In this document: in pieces, positions 9,226 through 17,380 of the stretch | Position numbering within the stretch: position 1 is the stretch's first letter | Layout of the letters: the number at the start of each line of letters is the position of its first letter | Origin: Bacillota bacterium | GTDB lineage: Bacteria > Bacillota > Clostridia > Lachnospirales > Lachnospiraceae | Assembly (NCBI GenBank): GCA_023411555.1 | Contig: JAEYOQ010000047.1 | Location: 28,007 to 92,006, forward strand | Direction: 5' to 3' | Length of the DNA stretch: 64,000 nucleotides | Translations under genes and position numbers: made by a program | Notes under the pieces: model-generated | The model's input: only the letters and a program-made list of their open reading frames with translations | What the model was told of the DNA's origin: nothing | The model's database searches: none

Positions 9226-9999
9226 ATGATGAATTATGATAAAGACGAGCAGCTGCTACGCCGAAGGTTTTTGGATTTGGCGAACACTGCATATAACCGG
9301 GGCATCTGTATGTTTTCTGATTTTCTGAATCTAAACGAGCAAAACATATTTCTTAGCCTAAAAAATGAATTGCCAAGGATAAAGTATTTTACTTACGGAG
9401 GTTTTCAGGATGCCGAGAGAAAAATACTTTGTTTTTGTGGAAACGAACAGATTGACAGCATAGAAGAAATCAACTACCCAATCACCTGTATTAAGGTAGT
9501 CCCGCTTAACCAGCGTTTTTCAGATAGCTTAAACCACCGAGATTTTCTAGGCGCTGTTTTAAATCTTGGGATTGACCGTAGCAAGGTTGGTGATATTCTG
9601 ATTGCTTCCAATGAAGGGTATCTATTTACTCATACAACGATCAGCCCCTTTATATTAGAACAGTTATTTAAAGTAAAACACACCATGGTGTCTACAAGCC
9701 AAATAGAACAGCAGGACTTTCATTATGAGCCTAAATATACCGAAGTAGTCGGTACTGTTTCATCTGTACGCCTGGACAGTGTTCTTGCAGTAGCCTTTCA
9801 CAGCTCCCGTAGCGGCTTATCCGGTTTGATTGAAGGTGGGAAGGTCTACGTGAATAGCAAGGAGATTCTATCTAATAGCTACATGCTAAAGGAGAATGAT
9901 GTAGTGTCCGTTCGCGGTTTGGGTAAATTCAAATATACTGGAACCTCCTATCAGACCAAGAAGGGCAGATATAGCATTAAATTATTACTGTATTCTTAA
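9226..9999 (+). CDS. ylmH: YlmH family S4-domain RNA-binding protein
   Basis: This 257-residue protein has an N-terminal YlmH RNA-binding region (to about 165) and a C-terminal S4 domain (about 180-250: SVRLDSVLAVAFHSSRSGLSGLIEGGKVYVN). YlmH proteins act in translation quality control on stalled 50S-peptidyl-tRNA and sit next to sepF in the division cluster. The ribosome binding site is weak and the start (two ATG codons in a row) is three bases after sepF, which suggests translational coupling. Confidence 0.9.
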   Translation: MMNYDKDEQLLRRRFLDLANTAYNRGICMFSDFLNLNEQNIFLSLKNELPRIKYFTYGGFQDAERKILCFCGNEQIDSIEEINYPITCIKVVPLNQRFSDSLNHRDFLGAVLNLGIDRSKVGDILIASNEGYLFTHTTISPFILEQLFKVKHTMVSTSQIEQQDFHYEPKYTEVVGTVSSVRLDSVLAVAFHSSRSGLSGLIEGGKVYVNSKEILSNSYMLKENDVVSVRGLGKFKYTGTSYQTKKGRYSIKLLLYS

Positions 10000-10179
10000 A
10001 TTCAAGTATATCTTACAAGCAAAATGATATTCCTATTGTATAGAGGTCTTTATGTTTGAATCATCGATATACAGGAGAAGTAATTTAAGACAGGGATTTG
10101 GCTTTGAAACTCTTCCTATAAAGGAAGAATAATGTGTAACCGTATGTATATCGTATTCTATATCCATAAATGAAGAGGG

Positions 10180-10223
10180 TAGCATAGCCTCGTCTTGTTC
10201 TATGATGCGGTTATGCTATTTTT
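10180..10223 (+). terminator. Rho-independent terminator after ylmH
   Basis: A ten-base stem TAGCATAGCC / GGTTATGCTA (one G-T pair) with a 19-base loop is followed by TTTTTC. It lies in the 322-base gap between ylmH and aroB and probably ends the yggS-sepF-ylmH transcript. Confidence 0.75.
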
Positions 10224-10231
10224 CATCTAAA

Positions 10232-10249
10232 GTGTCAGCATACTGACAC
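10232..10249. repeat. Perfect short inverted repeat GTGTCAG-CATA-CTGACAC
   Basis: A seven-base perfect dyad with a four-base spacer lies 73 bases upstream of aroB, directly after the ylmH terminator. It has no T run, so it is not a terminator; its position ahead of an A+T-rich promoter-like stretch suggests an operator. The rest of the gap (10000-10321) holds the terminator and no gene. Confidence 0.5.
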
Positions 10250-10321
10250 CTTGCTCTTGGACAGGATGCATTAGTCAAACCAATTATTGATAATACAATT
10301 TACTACGAAGGGATCCAAAGT

Positions 10322-11410
10322 ATGAATCAGTTAATTACCGTAAATTATGAGGGCAAACCTGCTTATGATATTTGGTTAGAGCCAGACTTTAACAGGCTCC
10401 CAGAGGCTGTAGCTCCAATGAAGCTTAGTAACCGGAAGGTCATGATTATCACTGATAATAAGGTCGGAAAGCACTATTTGGAGGCTGTGATAGACCTTTT
10501 ATCAAGTTCTTCTAAAAGCGTGGAGTATATCGTCTTTCCAGCAGGCGAAGCGAATAAGAATCTGGATACAGTCAGTCAATGCTATGATAAGCTGATTCAA
10601 TCTGGCTTTGATCGAAATGATGTACTGATAGCGCTGGGTGGTGGTGTAGTAGGTGATCTCACCGGTTTTGTGGCTGCTACTTATCTGCGTGGAATTCGAT
10701 TTATCCAGATCCCTACCTCCTTACTTTCCATGGTTGACTCCAGTATCGGCGGTAAGACAGGTGTGGATTATAAAGCCTTTAAGAATATGGTTGGAGCCTT
10801 TCACCAGCCTCAGCTGGTTTATATGAACCTTTCTACTTTGATCACCCTGCCTGAGGCAGAATATCTGTCTGGTATGGGAGAGATTATTAAGCATGGCCTG
10901 ATTAGAGATGCCGATTATTACCACTGGCTTAAAGAGCAGGCGATTGCCGTTCATAACAGAGATTATGAGGTTCTTTTAGAGATGGTATATCGAAGCTGTC
11001 TTATCAAGAAAGCGGTGGTAGAAAAGGATCCTAAGGAACAAGGTGAACGTGCATTATTAAATTACGGTCACACAATTGGTCATTCGATAGAGAAGCTGAA
11101 GGAACTGACTCTTCTGCATGGAGAATGTGTCTGCATCGGTATGGCTGCAGCCTCGTATCTGTCATGGAAAAGAGGTGCAATCAAAGAAATTGATTATCAG
11201 GATATCCTTCACACAATCAGATGCTTCAAGCAACCAATCACAGTAACTGGCTTATCCGCCGAGAAGGTATACGAGGTGACCCGATTAGATAAGAAGATGG
11301 ATTCGGATAAAATAAAATTCATTCTGTTAGAGAAGGTCGGAGATGCGGTGATTGATACTAGTGTTACAAAAGACGAGATGCTTTCTGCAATACAATCCGT
11401 TCTAGAATAA
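10322..11410 (+). CDS. aroB: 3-dehydroquinate synthase
   Basis: The second enzyme of the shikimate pathway converts DAHP to 3-dehydroquinate using NAD and a divalent metal. The 362-residue protein shows the expected blocks: PAGEANKN, the glycine-rich LGGGVVGDLTGFVAATYLRG, PTSLLSMVDSSIGGKTGVD, and the metal ligands in GEIIKHG, LNYGHTIGHSIE and LHGECV. The start has AAGGGA upstream. No other shikimate gene is adjacent; lspA follows 29 bases downstream and may be co-transcribed. Confidence 0.97.
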   Translation: MNQLITVNYEGKPAYDIWLEPDFNRLPEAVAPMKLSNRKVMIITDNKVGKHYLEAVIDLLSSSSKSVEYIVFPAGEANKNLDTVSQCYDKLIQSGFDRNDVLIALGGGVVGDLTGFVAATYLRGIRFIQIPTSLLSMVDSSIGGKTGVDYKAFKNMVGAFHQPQLVYMNLSTLITLPEAEYLSGMGEIIKHGLIRDADYYHWLKEQAIAVHNRDYEVLLEMVYRSCLIKKAVVEKDPKEQGERALLNYGHTIGHSIEKLKELTLLHGECVCIGMAAASYLSWKRGAIKEIDYQDILHTIRCFKQPITVTGLSAEKVYEVTRLDKKMDSDKIKFILLEKVGDAVIDTSVTKDEMLSAIQSVLE

Positions 11411-11439
11411 AATAATTATTGTACTTATAGGAGGACTTT

Positions 11440-12009
11440 ATGAAGCAAAAACTAAGGCACTTAATCTTATTTATCATACTTACGGTAATTGACCAGGGAT
11501 CGAAGTTATGGGTTCGACAATCATTGATGAACAATGATCCTTTCGTAATCATTCCAGATGTATTCAGTCTGCAATATCATGAAAATACCGGTGCGGTATG
11601 GGGCATCATGAGTGGCAAGGTGCAATTTCTAAGTATATTCACCTTTATCATTCTGTTATTTATCGTATACCTATATCTTAAGATTCCGCAGGATAAGAAA
11701 TATAATCCGCTGAAGCTGATTACCGTGTTTATTATCTCCGGAGCCGTAGGAAACCTGATTGACCGTATCTTCTTAGGATATGTGGTTGACTTCATATATT
11801 TTGAGCTGATTAATTTCCCCCTATTTAATATTGCAGACAGTTATCTGACCGTATCCAGTATCATATTATTCCTTCTGGCAATATTTTATTATAAGGATAA
11901 GGACTTTGAGTTCCTGGATCGTCTGTTCGTCTCCAAGAAAAAATCATCCATCGAAGCTAACAAGTCGAAGGAGATTTCTGCAGAGGATGTAAGTAAGGAA
12001 TCAAAATAA
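11440..12009 (+). CDS. lspA: Lipoprotein signal peptidase (signal peptidase II)
   Basis: This membrane aspartyl protease removes signal peptides from lipidated prolipoproteins. It has four hydrophobic helices, with the catalytic aspartates in YVVDFI (Asp 117) and FNIADSY (Asp 133), plus the conserved DQGSK and ENTGAVWG blocks. At 189 residues it is about 30 longer than usual because of a charged cytoplasmic tail rich in Lys, Ser and Glu. AGGAGG precedes the ATG. It forms a unit with the pseudouridine synthase gene downstream, as in many Firmicutes. Confidence 0.96.
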   Translation: MKQKLRHLILFIILTVIDQGSKLWVRQSLMNNDPFVIIPDVFSLQYHENTGAVWGIMSGKVQFLSIFTFIILLFIVYLYLKIPQDKKYNPLKLITVFIISGAVGNLIDRIFLGYVVDFIYFELINFPLFNIADSYLTVSSIILFLLAIFYYKDKDFEFLDRLFVSKKKSSIEANKSKEISAEDVSKESK

Positions 12010-12077
12010 TCTTCTGTCATGTTAGAAAGTATATAGGTAGATATAATTATATTATGTAAACTAGAAAGGATTATTGA

Positions 12078-13034
12078 ATGGAGGATGAAGTATTAGAGCT
12101 GTCAGAGTCGGAGCAAACTCTGGAATACATCGTAAGTGAAGAGCACCATGGTATCCGTATCGACAAGTACTTATCGACAATCCAAGACGACCTTACCCGC
12201 AGCTATATTCAGAAGTTAATTGATAATGACCGGATTTTTCTTAATGAGAAGCCTGTAAAATCCAATTTTAAGGTCAAAACCGGGCAGGTAGTACAAATTA
12301 TCCTCCCTGAGCCTACAAGGGCTGAAATCGTCCCTGAGGACCTTCCAATCGATATTATTTATGAAGATAAGGATATTATCGTAATAAATAAGCAGAAGGG
12401 ACTCGTGGTTCATCCAGCCGCCGGACATGCTTCCGGTACTTTGGTAAATGCCTTGCTTTATCACTGCAGCGGAGAATTATCCGGGATCAATGGGGTAATG
12501 CGTCCCGGAATAGTCCATCGAATTGACCGTGATACGACCGGTGTCCTTGTGGCATGTAAAAACGATAAAGCCCACCAATGTATAGCAGACCAATTAAAGG
12601 TACATTCGATCACCAGGAAATATCAAGCCCTGGTATACAACACATTTCAGACCGATAATGGAAGAGTGGAGGGCCCTATTGGAAGAGATCCAAAGGATCG
12701 AAAGAAGATGGCCATCAATCATAAAAACGGTAAGCCGGCAGCTACGAATTACATTGTACTGGAAAACCTAGCTGGACACTATGCTCACGTGGAGTGTTCT
12801 TTGGAAACCGGACGTACCCATCAAATCAGAGTTCATATGGCAAGTATTCGTCACCCGCTTCTTGGTGATACAGTCTATGGCCCAAGCAAGGATTCCTTTC
12901 AGCTGGAGGGGCAGGCCTTGCATGCCGGAGTACTTGGTTTCATTCATCCCACAACGAAGGAATATGTAGAATTTAGTGCTCCGCTTCCGGAATATTTTAC
13001 TGATTTATTAATGAAATTAGGACATAAGGGGTAG
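12078..13034 (+). CDS. RluD-type 23S rRNA pseudouridine synthase
   Basis: The 318-residue enzyme isomerises uridines in large-subunit rRNA. It has an N-terminal S4 domain (about 24-80: GIRIDKYLSTIQDDLTRS) and an RsuA/RluA catalytic domain whose nucleophilic Asp is in HRIDRDTTG (Asp 150). Further family motifs are HPAAGH, CSLETGRTHQIRVHM and HPLLGDTVYG. The position after lspA corresponds to the YlyB-type enzyme of Bacillus. AAAGGA lies eight bases before the ATG. Confidence 0.93.
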   Translation: MEDEVLELSESEQTLEYIVSEEHHGIRIDKYLSTIQDDLTRSYIQKLIDNDRIFLNEKPVKSNFKVKTGQVVQIILPEPTRAEIVPEDLPIDIIYEDKDIIVINKQKGLVVHPAAGHASGTLVNALLYHCSGELSGINGVMRPGIVHRIDRDTTGVLVACKNDKAHQCIADQLKVHSITRKYQALVYNTFQTDNGRVEGPIGRDPKDRKKMAINHKNGKPAATNYIVLENLAGHYAHVECSLETGRTHQIRVHMASIRHPLLGDTVYGPSKDSFQLEGQALHAGVLGFIHPTTKEYVEFSAPLPEYFTDLLMKLGHKG

Positions 13035-13040
13035 TATCCA

Positions 13041-14330
13041 TTGAAAAGAAAAGTCATAGATAAGTTAATTGGTTGGAAAACAGATACACAGGATATTCCC
13101 ATTTTGCTTACAGGAGCGAAGGGGGTTGGTAAAACCTATCTTGCTTATGATTTTGCCAAGTCTTTTTTTGAGCACATCTATTATATTAATTTTGAACGTG
13201 AACCTCTACAGGCTAGGTTGTTTCAGGCTGAGACGGAAGCAACTATAGTAGAGCGCTTATTGGTAAAATTCAATATAACAGAGGATCTCCCTTCAGAAAC
13301 CCGGATCTTAATACTGGATGAAATCAGCTTTTGCCAAGAGGCTTTGAATATATTAAAAAACAGACGATTAGCAGGAGCTTTTGATTATATCCTAGCTATT
13401 ACCAGTCATCCCTTACCAAAGGAGTACCAAGCGCAGTTTCTACGCATCTGTGTCCATCCCCTGGAATTTGATGAGTTTCTAAGAGCCACCGGTAATGAAT
13501 GGTACATAGAGACCATTATGAATCATTATGATTCTTCTTTAAAAATACCTGAGATTGTACATCAGGAGCTACTTGCATTACATAAGCTCTACCTTCAGAT
13601 CGGTGGAATGCCAGCTATGGTCAATGAATATCTCAACCTCTCGAATACGGTTAATGTATCCGAGCAACACAGCTTTATTATCGGCTCCTATCATGATTAT
13701 ATCTATCGTGATAATTCCGATAGCGATGCATTAAAGATGAATCAGGTATTCGATAGTCTGGCCTATCAGCTAATGAAGGAGAACCGAAAATTTCAATATA
13801 AAATCATTCGTAAGGGTACCACCCATGCAATGTACCGTGATGCGATTAAGAAGCTTGTTGACCAGAACTATGTAATCCGCTGCAATCGCATGAATACGGA
13901 GCTGTTACAGTCCCCCTTGCAGCTTACGTTACTAGATGACACCAATGATGAGGATAATTCGAATTTTAAGCTCTATCTTCCGGATACCGGCTTGTTATAT
14001 TCGAGGCTGATAGAAGAGCAGGGACAGGAGGGAGTCAATCATCATAATAAAGCTCTATTAGAGAATTATATTGCCCAATCCCTCCATGCAAAAAACTATC
14101 CCTTTGTTTTCTGGGAAAGTGATTCTATGGCTAAAATCGACTTCATTATCTGCAAAGATAATAATATCATACCCATTGAAGTCTTTCCTGATGAAAAAAC
14201 AAGATCAAAAAGTATCAGCGTATTAAAGCAAAGATATGATATTCCATATTCTATCAAAATCTCTTCTAAGAATTTTGAGTATAGTAATCACGTAAAATAC
14301 GTCCCCTATTACGCTGCTTTTTGTATTTAA
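13041..14330 (+). CDS. AAA-type ATPase with C-terminal DUF4143-like domain
   Basis: The 429-residue protein has a Walker A motif GAKGVGKTYL near residue 24-33, a Walker B-like strand ILILDEISF near 96, a central winged-helix-like part, and a C-terminal part with the nuclease-like core FWESDSMAKIDFIICKDNNIIPIEVF, which resembles the restriction-endonuclease-like fold of the ATPase/DUF4143 family. The family is often mobile and of unknown role. The likely start is TTG, preceded by AAGGGG; it lies seven bases after the pseudouridine synthase stop. Confidence 0.72.
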   Translation: MKRKVIDKLIGWKTDTQDIPILLTGAKGVGKTYLAYDFAKSFFEHIYYINFEREPLQARLFQAETEATIVERLLVKFNITEDLPSETRILILDEISFCQEALNILKNRRLAGAFDYILAITSHPLPKEYQAQFLRICVHPLEFDEFLRATGNEWYIETIMNHYDSSLKIPEIVHQELLALHKLYLQIGGMPAMVNEYLNLSNTVNVSEQHSFIIGSYHDYIYRDNSDSDALKMNQVFDSLAYQLMKENRKFQYKIIRKGTTHAMYRDAIKKLVDQNYVIRCNRMNTELLQSPLQLTLLDDTNDEDNSNFKLYLPDTGLLYSRLIEEQGQEGVNHHNKALLENYIAQSLHAKNYPFVFWESDSMAKIDFIICKDNNIIPIEVFPDEKTRSKSISVLKQRYDIPYSIKISSKNFEYSNHVKYVPYYAAFCI

Positions 14331-14374
14331 TACCAAATATTAACTAATATTTTAAGTTTTTATTAAGAAAATGG

Positions 14375-14403
14375 TTGACAAAAATTTTCTATTATTATAG
14401 TAT
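14375..14403 (+). promoter_or_regulatory. Sigma-A type promoter ahead of the BlaI-like gene
   Basis: TTGACA at 14375-14380 and TAGTAT at 14398-14403 are separated by 17 bases. The first dyad of the CTAC/GTAG array begins about 20 bases further on, where a repressor would block transcription. The leader to the start codon is about 250 bases long. Confidence 0.6.
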
Positions 14404-14421
14404 AGAGGTACAGCCTTCGGT

Positions 14422-14629
14422 CTACGCTTGTAGTTATTAGCACCAGCTGTGATTTATTTTATTCTACAGTAGTAAGATATTGATTTTCAAGGATTTGTAG
14501 GGTTATTTATATTCTACAGCATCTTATATATGTAGATCATTAAGTAAATATATTAATAAAATCCGACTATAGAATGCAGCAGATGAATGGAGAAGCATAT
14601 GCTGTATTTTATTTTCTACACAAGTAGAA
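14422..14629. promoter_or_regulatory. Array of CTAC...GTAG dyads, candidate BlaI/MecI operators
   Basis: Within about 200 bases upstream of the repressor gene there are repeated half-sites CTAC(A) and (T)GTAG: CTAC-GCTT-GTAG at 14422-14433, CTAC-A-GTAG at 14464-14472, TCTACA...TGTAGA at 14513-14536, and TTCTAC-ACAA-GTAGAA at 14614-14629. The ten-base cores TACGCTTGTA and TACACAAGTA each differ at one base from TACANNTGTA, the operator type of the BlaI/MecI/CopY family. This fits autorepression; binding is inferred. Confidence 0.55.
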
Positions 14630-14663
14630 TTATATAATTATAGCTAAGAGGGGTGTGGATAGC

Positions 14664-15038
14664 ATGTCATCGTTACCTGAAATACGTCTTCATGAAGGAG
14701 AGCTTAACATTATGGAATTGCTTTGGTCGAATAAGTCCTTAGCAGCCAAAGATATCTCAAAAATCATTAAGGAATATATCGGTTGGGAGAAAAATACTAC
14801 CTATACAGTAATTAACCGCTTAATTGAAAAAGGTGCCATCAAACGAGAAGATCCCGGTTTCCTATGTAAGGCCGCAATCTCAAAACGTACTGTACAGGCC
14901 ATCGAAACGAAGGTCTTATTAAACAAATTATACAATGGATCATTGAGTACATTTTTAAACGAATATTTAAAGAATCAGGATTTATCAAAAGCAGAGGTCT
15001 TGGAGCTTCAAAGGATAATAGGAGAACAGAGGTTTTAA
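14664..15038 (+). CDS. BlaI/MecI/CopY family transcriptional repressor
   Basis: The 124-residue protein is a winged-helix repressor: LHEGELNIMELLWSNKSLAAKDI is the first helical part and NTTYTVINRLIEKGAIKRE the recognition helix and wing, followed by a C-terminal dimerisation helix region. Family members are released by proteolysis by BlaR1/MecR1-type sensors or by metals. No sensor protease or beta-lactamase gene is adjacent, so the regulated gene is unknown. The ATG was chosen because AGAGGGG is ten bases upstream, while the earlier in-frame GTG overlaps that site. Confidence 0.85.
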   Translation: MSSLPEIRLHEGELNIMELLWSNKSLAAKDISKIIKEYIGWEKNTTYTVINRLIEKGAIKREDPGFLCKAAISKRTVQAIETKVLLNKLYNGSLSTFLNEYLKNQDLSKAEVLELQRIIGEQRF

Positions 15039-15058
15039 TAAAATCTCTGTTTTTTTTT
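15025..15058 (+). terminator. Rho-independent terminator of the BlaI-like gene
   Basis: A 12-base stem AACAGAGGTTTT / AAAATCTCTGTT (one G-T pair, three-base loop) overlaps the last codons of the repressor gene and is followed by eight T residues. Confidence 0.88.
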
Positions 15059-15316
15059 GACTTTTGCATCATAAACCGCTTTAGGCCATAGCAGACGCCT
15101 AATCAGGTTGATTGATGAGATAGCTGATGGCTCTATTTACCTTTATCAGATAAGAATTATGCCAAGGTAACTCATTATTAGCATCAAAAGCCGGAAGAAT
15201 AGCAAGGACAATGACGAGAATATTTCTCTTTTTAAACAATAAATGGATTTACTCACTAAAATAAGTTATAATCATTATATTATTACCCAAATTCGATAAA
15301 GCAAGGGGATACATAT

Positions 15317-15718
15317 ATGAAATGGAGCTGTAACACTTATGAACTATGGACTCTAAAAGATTATAAATATGTTGTTATCATAGCAAAATATCAAGGTAAA
15401 TGGGTTCTATGTAAACATAAAATGAGAGATACATGGGAAACAGCCGGCGGCCATATTGAACCTGGTGAAAGTCCATTGGATGCTGCTAAGAGAGAATTAT
15501 TTGAGGAGACTGGTGCTGTTTCCTATGATATAAAGCCTGTATTTGATTACCGAGCAGGCGATGATGTCGCCTCAGCGAATGGAATGGTCTTTTATGCAGA
15601 TATAACAGAATTTAATGACTTACCTGAAAGCGAGATGGAAAAGATAGAATTCTTTGAGACTTTACCCGTGAACCTGACCTATAAGGAAATTACGCCTATA
15701 TTATTTCAATATTTATAG
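15317..15718 (+). CDS. NUDIX hydrolase
   Basis: The 133-residue protein carries a full NUDIX box, GGHIEPGESPLDAAKRELFEETGA (described here by its key residues Gly, Glu, Arg-Glu and Glu-Glu-x-Gly at about 45-68), which binds the metal and hydrolyses nucleoside diphosphates linked to another group. The N-terminal segment WTLKDYKYVVIIAKYQGKW forms the usual first strands. Substrate cannot be told from sequence. AAGGGG lies just before the ATG; the gene appears to be a single unit with 278 bases of A+T-rich DNA upstream. Confidence 0.9.
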   Translation: MKWSCNTYELWTLKDYKYVVIIAKYQGKWVLCKHKMRDTWETAGGHIEPGESPLDAAKRELFEETGAVSYDIKPVFDYRAGDDVASANGMVFYADITEFNDLPESEMEKIEFFETLPVNLTYKEITPILFQYL

Positions 15719-15877
15719 AATAACCTTTCGTGATAAATGTAATATCCATAATAAGCTTTTTTCAAAGGATTATCCTCGTATGCTACATTTATATACCCAG
15801 TAATTTATGTTATAAATAAACCTATTGTTAATATGGATGTCCACCTAAAAATTATTATTGTTGATTGAGGGAGTAGT

Positions 15878-16450
15878 ATGCAATTTAACGATTATTTCGA
15901 TAAGATTCCATATCTAGAAACAGAGCGGCTTATCTTTCGTTCATTTACAAGACAGGATATGAATTCGTACTTTGACATATTAAGAGATGAACGGGTACAA
16001 AGATATCTAGGTGGAAGTTTACCCGTTTTTGATAAGGAACCCCACATAACAAATTGGTTAAATAATATTAATGGACGATTACTAAAGTCAAAAACAGTAT
16101 TCACATGGTGTATAGAAGAGAAGAAATCAAATCGCGTAATAGGAAGAATTGATTTGGGAGGCTTTCTGAAAAAGACTTATGCTGAGATTTCATATCATTT
16201 GGCTTATGATTTTTGGAATAATGGTTATGCCACAGAAGCGATAAGTAGAGTGACTGATTTTGGCTTGAAGGAGTTAAGGCTCCATAGGATACAGGCCTTG
16301 GTAAGGACAGAGAATCTTGCTTCTAGAGCTGTACTTAAAAAGAACAATTATGTGGAAGAAGGAATATTAAGATTGTATCCCTTTGGAAAGGAATTTCATG
16401 ATACAGTCATATTAGCGATTGTTAAAGAGAATAATCTAGATAATCATTAG
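15878..16450 (+). CDS. GNAT family N-acetyltransferase (RimJ/RimL type)
   Basis: The 190-residue protein starts with the RimJ/L-type segment LETERLIFRSFTRQDMNSYF and has the acetyl-CoA fold with EISYHLAYDFWNNGYATEAI (motif A region) and the closing HRIQALVRTENLASRAVLKKNNY block. Such enzymes acetylate protein N-termini, polyamines or drugs; the substrate is unknown. A GAGGGAG site precedes the ATG. It is the first of at least six intact GNAT genes in this window. Confidence 0.88.
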   Translation: MQFNDYFDKIPYLETERLIFRSFTRQDMNSYFDILRDERVQRYLGGSLPVFDKEPHITNWLNNINGRLLKSKTVFTWCIEEKKSNRVIGRIDLGGFLKKTYAEISYHLAYDFWNNGYATEAISRVTDFGLKELRLHRIQALVRTENLASRAVLKKNNYVEEGILRLYPFGKEFHDTVILAIVKENNLDNH

Positions 16451-17154
16451 CATTATCAATTATAAGTGAGTTAGTATAAGCTAGTATTTGCGGTTAGAAT
16501 TTATAGCCGATAGAAAAACATCCAAATAATAGAGAAAATGATGAATAAAAATAAAGAACTTGTTAGGTTATACTGTTATTTTGCCCTGTTTTGGATGAAG
16601 GTAAGAGCAGTAATAAAACGACTATTATTAGTGTTACGTGTCAAATTATGTTTAATTTAGAAGATGTATCGTGTCAAAGAGACGCTATTGTAAACATTAT
16701 ATTGCTCTAAACATTAATTAATTTTAAAGGTATATAAAATTTTTTCAAAGTTTTTTGAAAATACAGAATTATAGAATGAGCCATCAAATGCATATTTATT
16801 AATTTTAAAGACTAATTTACTTTGGTCTTTTTTTATTTCAAAATATTTCAGCCTGTGATCAATCAAGTATACAATAGATGATTAGGATCGTGAAATACAC
16901 GTCATAAAAGAGATATCTGGCCTTTCGTAAATACCGATTTTTAGGATAATTCGTGATTTTTTTAACAATTATAAGGTCTTTATGATGGACTATAATGAAC
17001 ACATGAGACATTAAATTATTATATACTTTATACAAAAACACACACATATATATGATGTAATTATCAGAAACACTTATAATGTAATAATTATTTTTATTAT
17101 ATATGTTGCATATTAATAACAGATGATACATATATCAAAATTATTTTAGACATA
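16451..17154. other. Long A+T-rich gap with no recognisable gene
   Basis: About 700 bases hold no convincing coding sequence. A 90-codon minus-strand frame at 16859-17131 has low-complexity composition, no good ribosome binding site and no recognisable domain, so it is not called. The only clear structure is a terminator-like hairpin at 16807. Confidence 0.6.
16807..16836 (+). terminator. Terminator-like hairpin
   Basis: AAAGACTAA pairs with TTTGGTCTTT across a five-base loop, and seven T residues follow. It lies about 350 bases behind the GNAT gene with nothing between, so it may end that transcript or be a remnant of a lost gene. Confidence 0.55.
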
Positions 17155-17183
17155 TTGACAAATCATATAAAATAACATATTAT
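17155..17183 (+). promoter_or_regulatory. Consensus promoter and about 190-base leader of the purine permease gene
   Basis: TTGACA at 17155-17160 and TATTAT at 17178-17183 are separated by 17 bases. Transcription from here gives a 5' leader of about 190 bases before the permease start. The leader contains a perfect dyad GTTAAT-TG-ATTAAC at 17318-17331. I looked for the purine (guanine/adenine) riboswitch core and did not find it. Confidence 0.65.
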
Positions 17184-17380
17184 TTGATTGGATAGTCAAA
17201 AGTCGAAAAAGCAAGAATGCAATACTTTCAGATCACAATAGGAAATATTTAAAAGCAATGGCATTGTCAACTGGCCTAAATGGTAAGTGCTGTTAATAGA
17301 GCAGTATGGACAAATTGGTTAATTGATTAACATGCTTTAATATAAATATATTATAATCCAATAACTTATGAGGTGACTAC

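Noticed and set aside
16859..17131. 90-codon minus-strand frame in the long gap before the purine permease gene
   Set aside because: Composition is low-complexity (Tyr, Ile, Asn-rich), no ribosome binding site or domain is visible, and A+T-rich DNA yields such frames by chance.
17184..17380. Purine riboswitch upstream of the purine permease
   Set aside because: The conserved core and paired loops of the guanine/adenine aptamer could not be found; only an uncharacterised leader is claimed.
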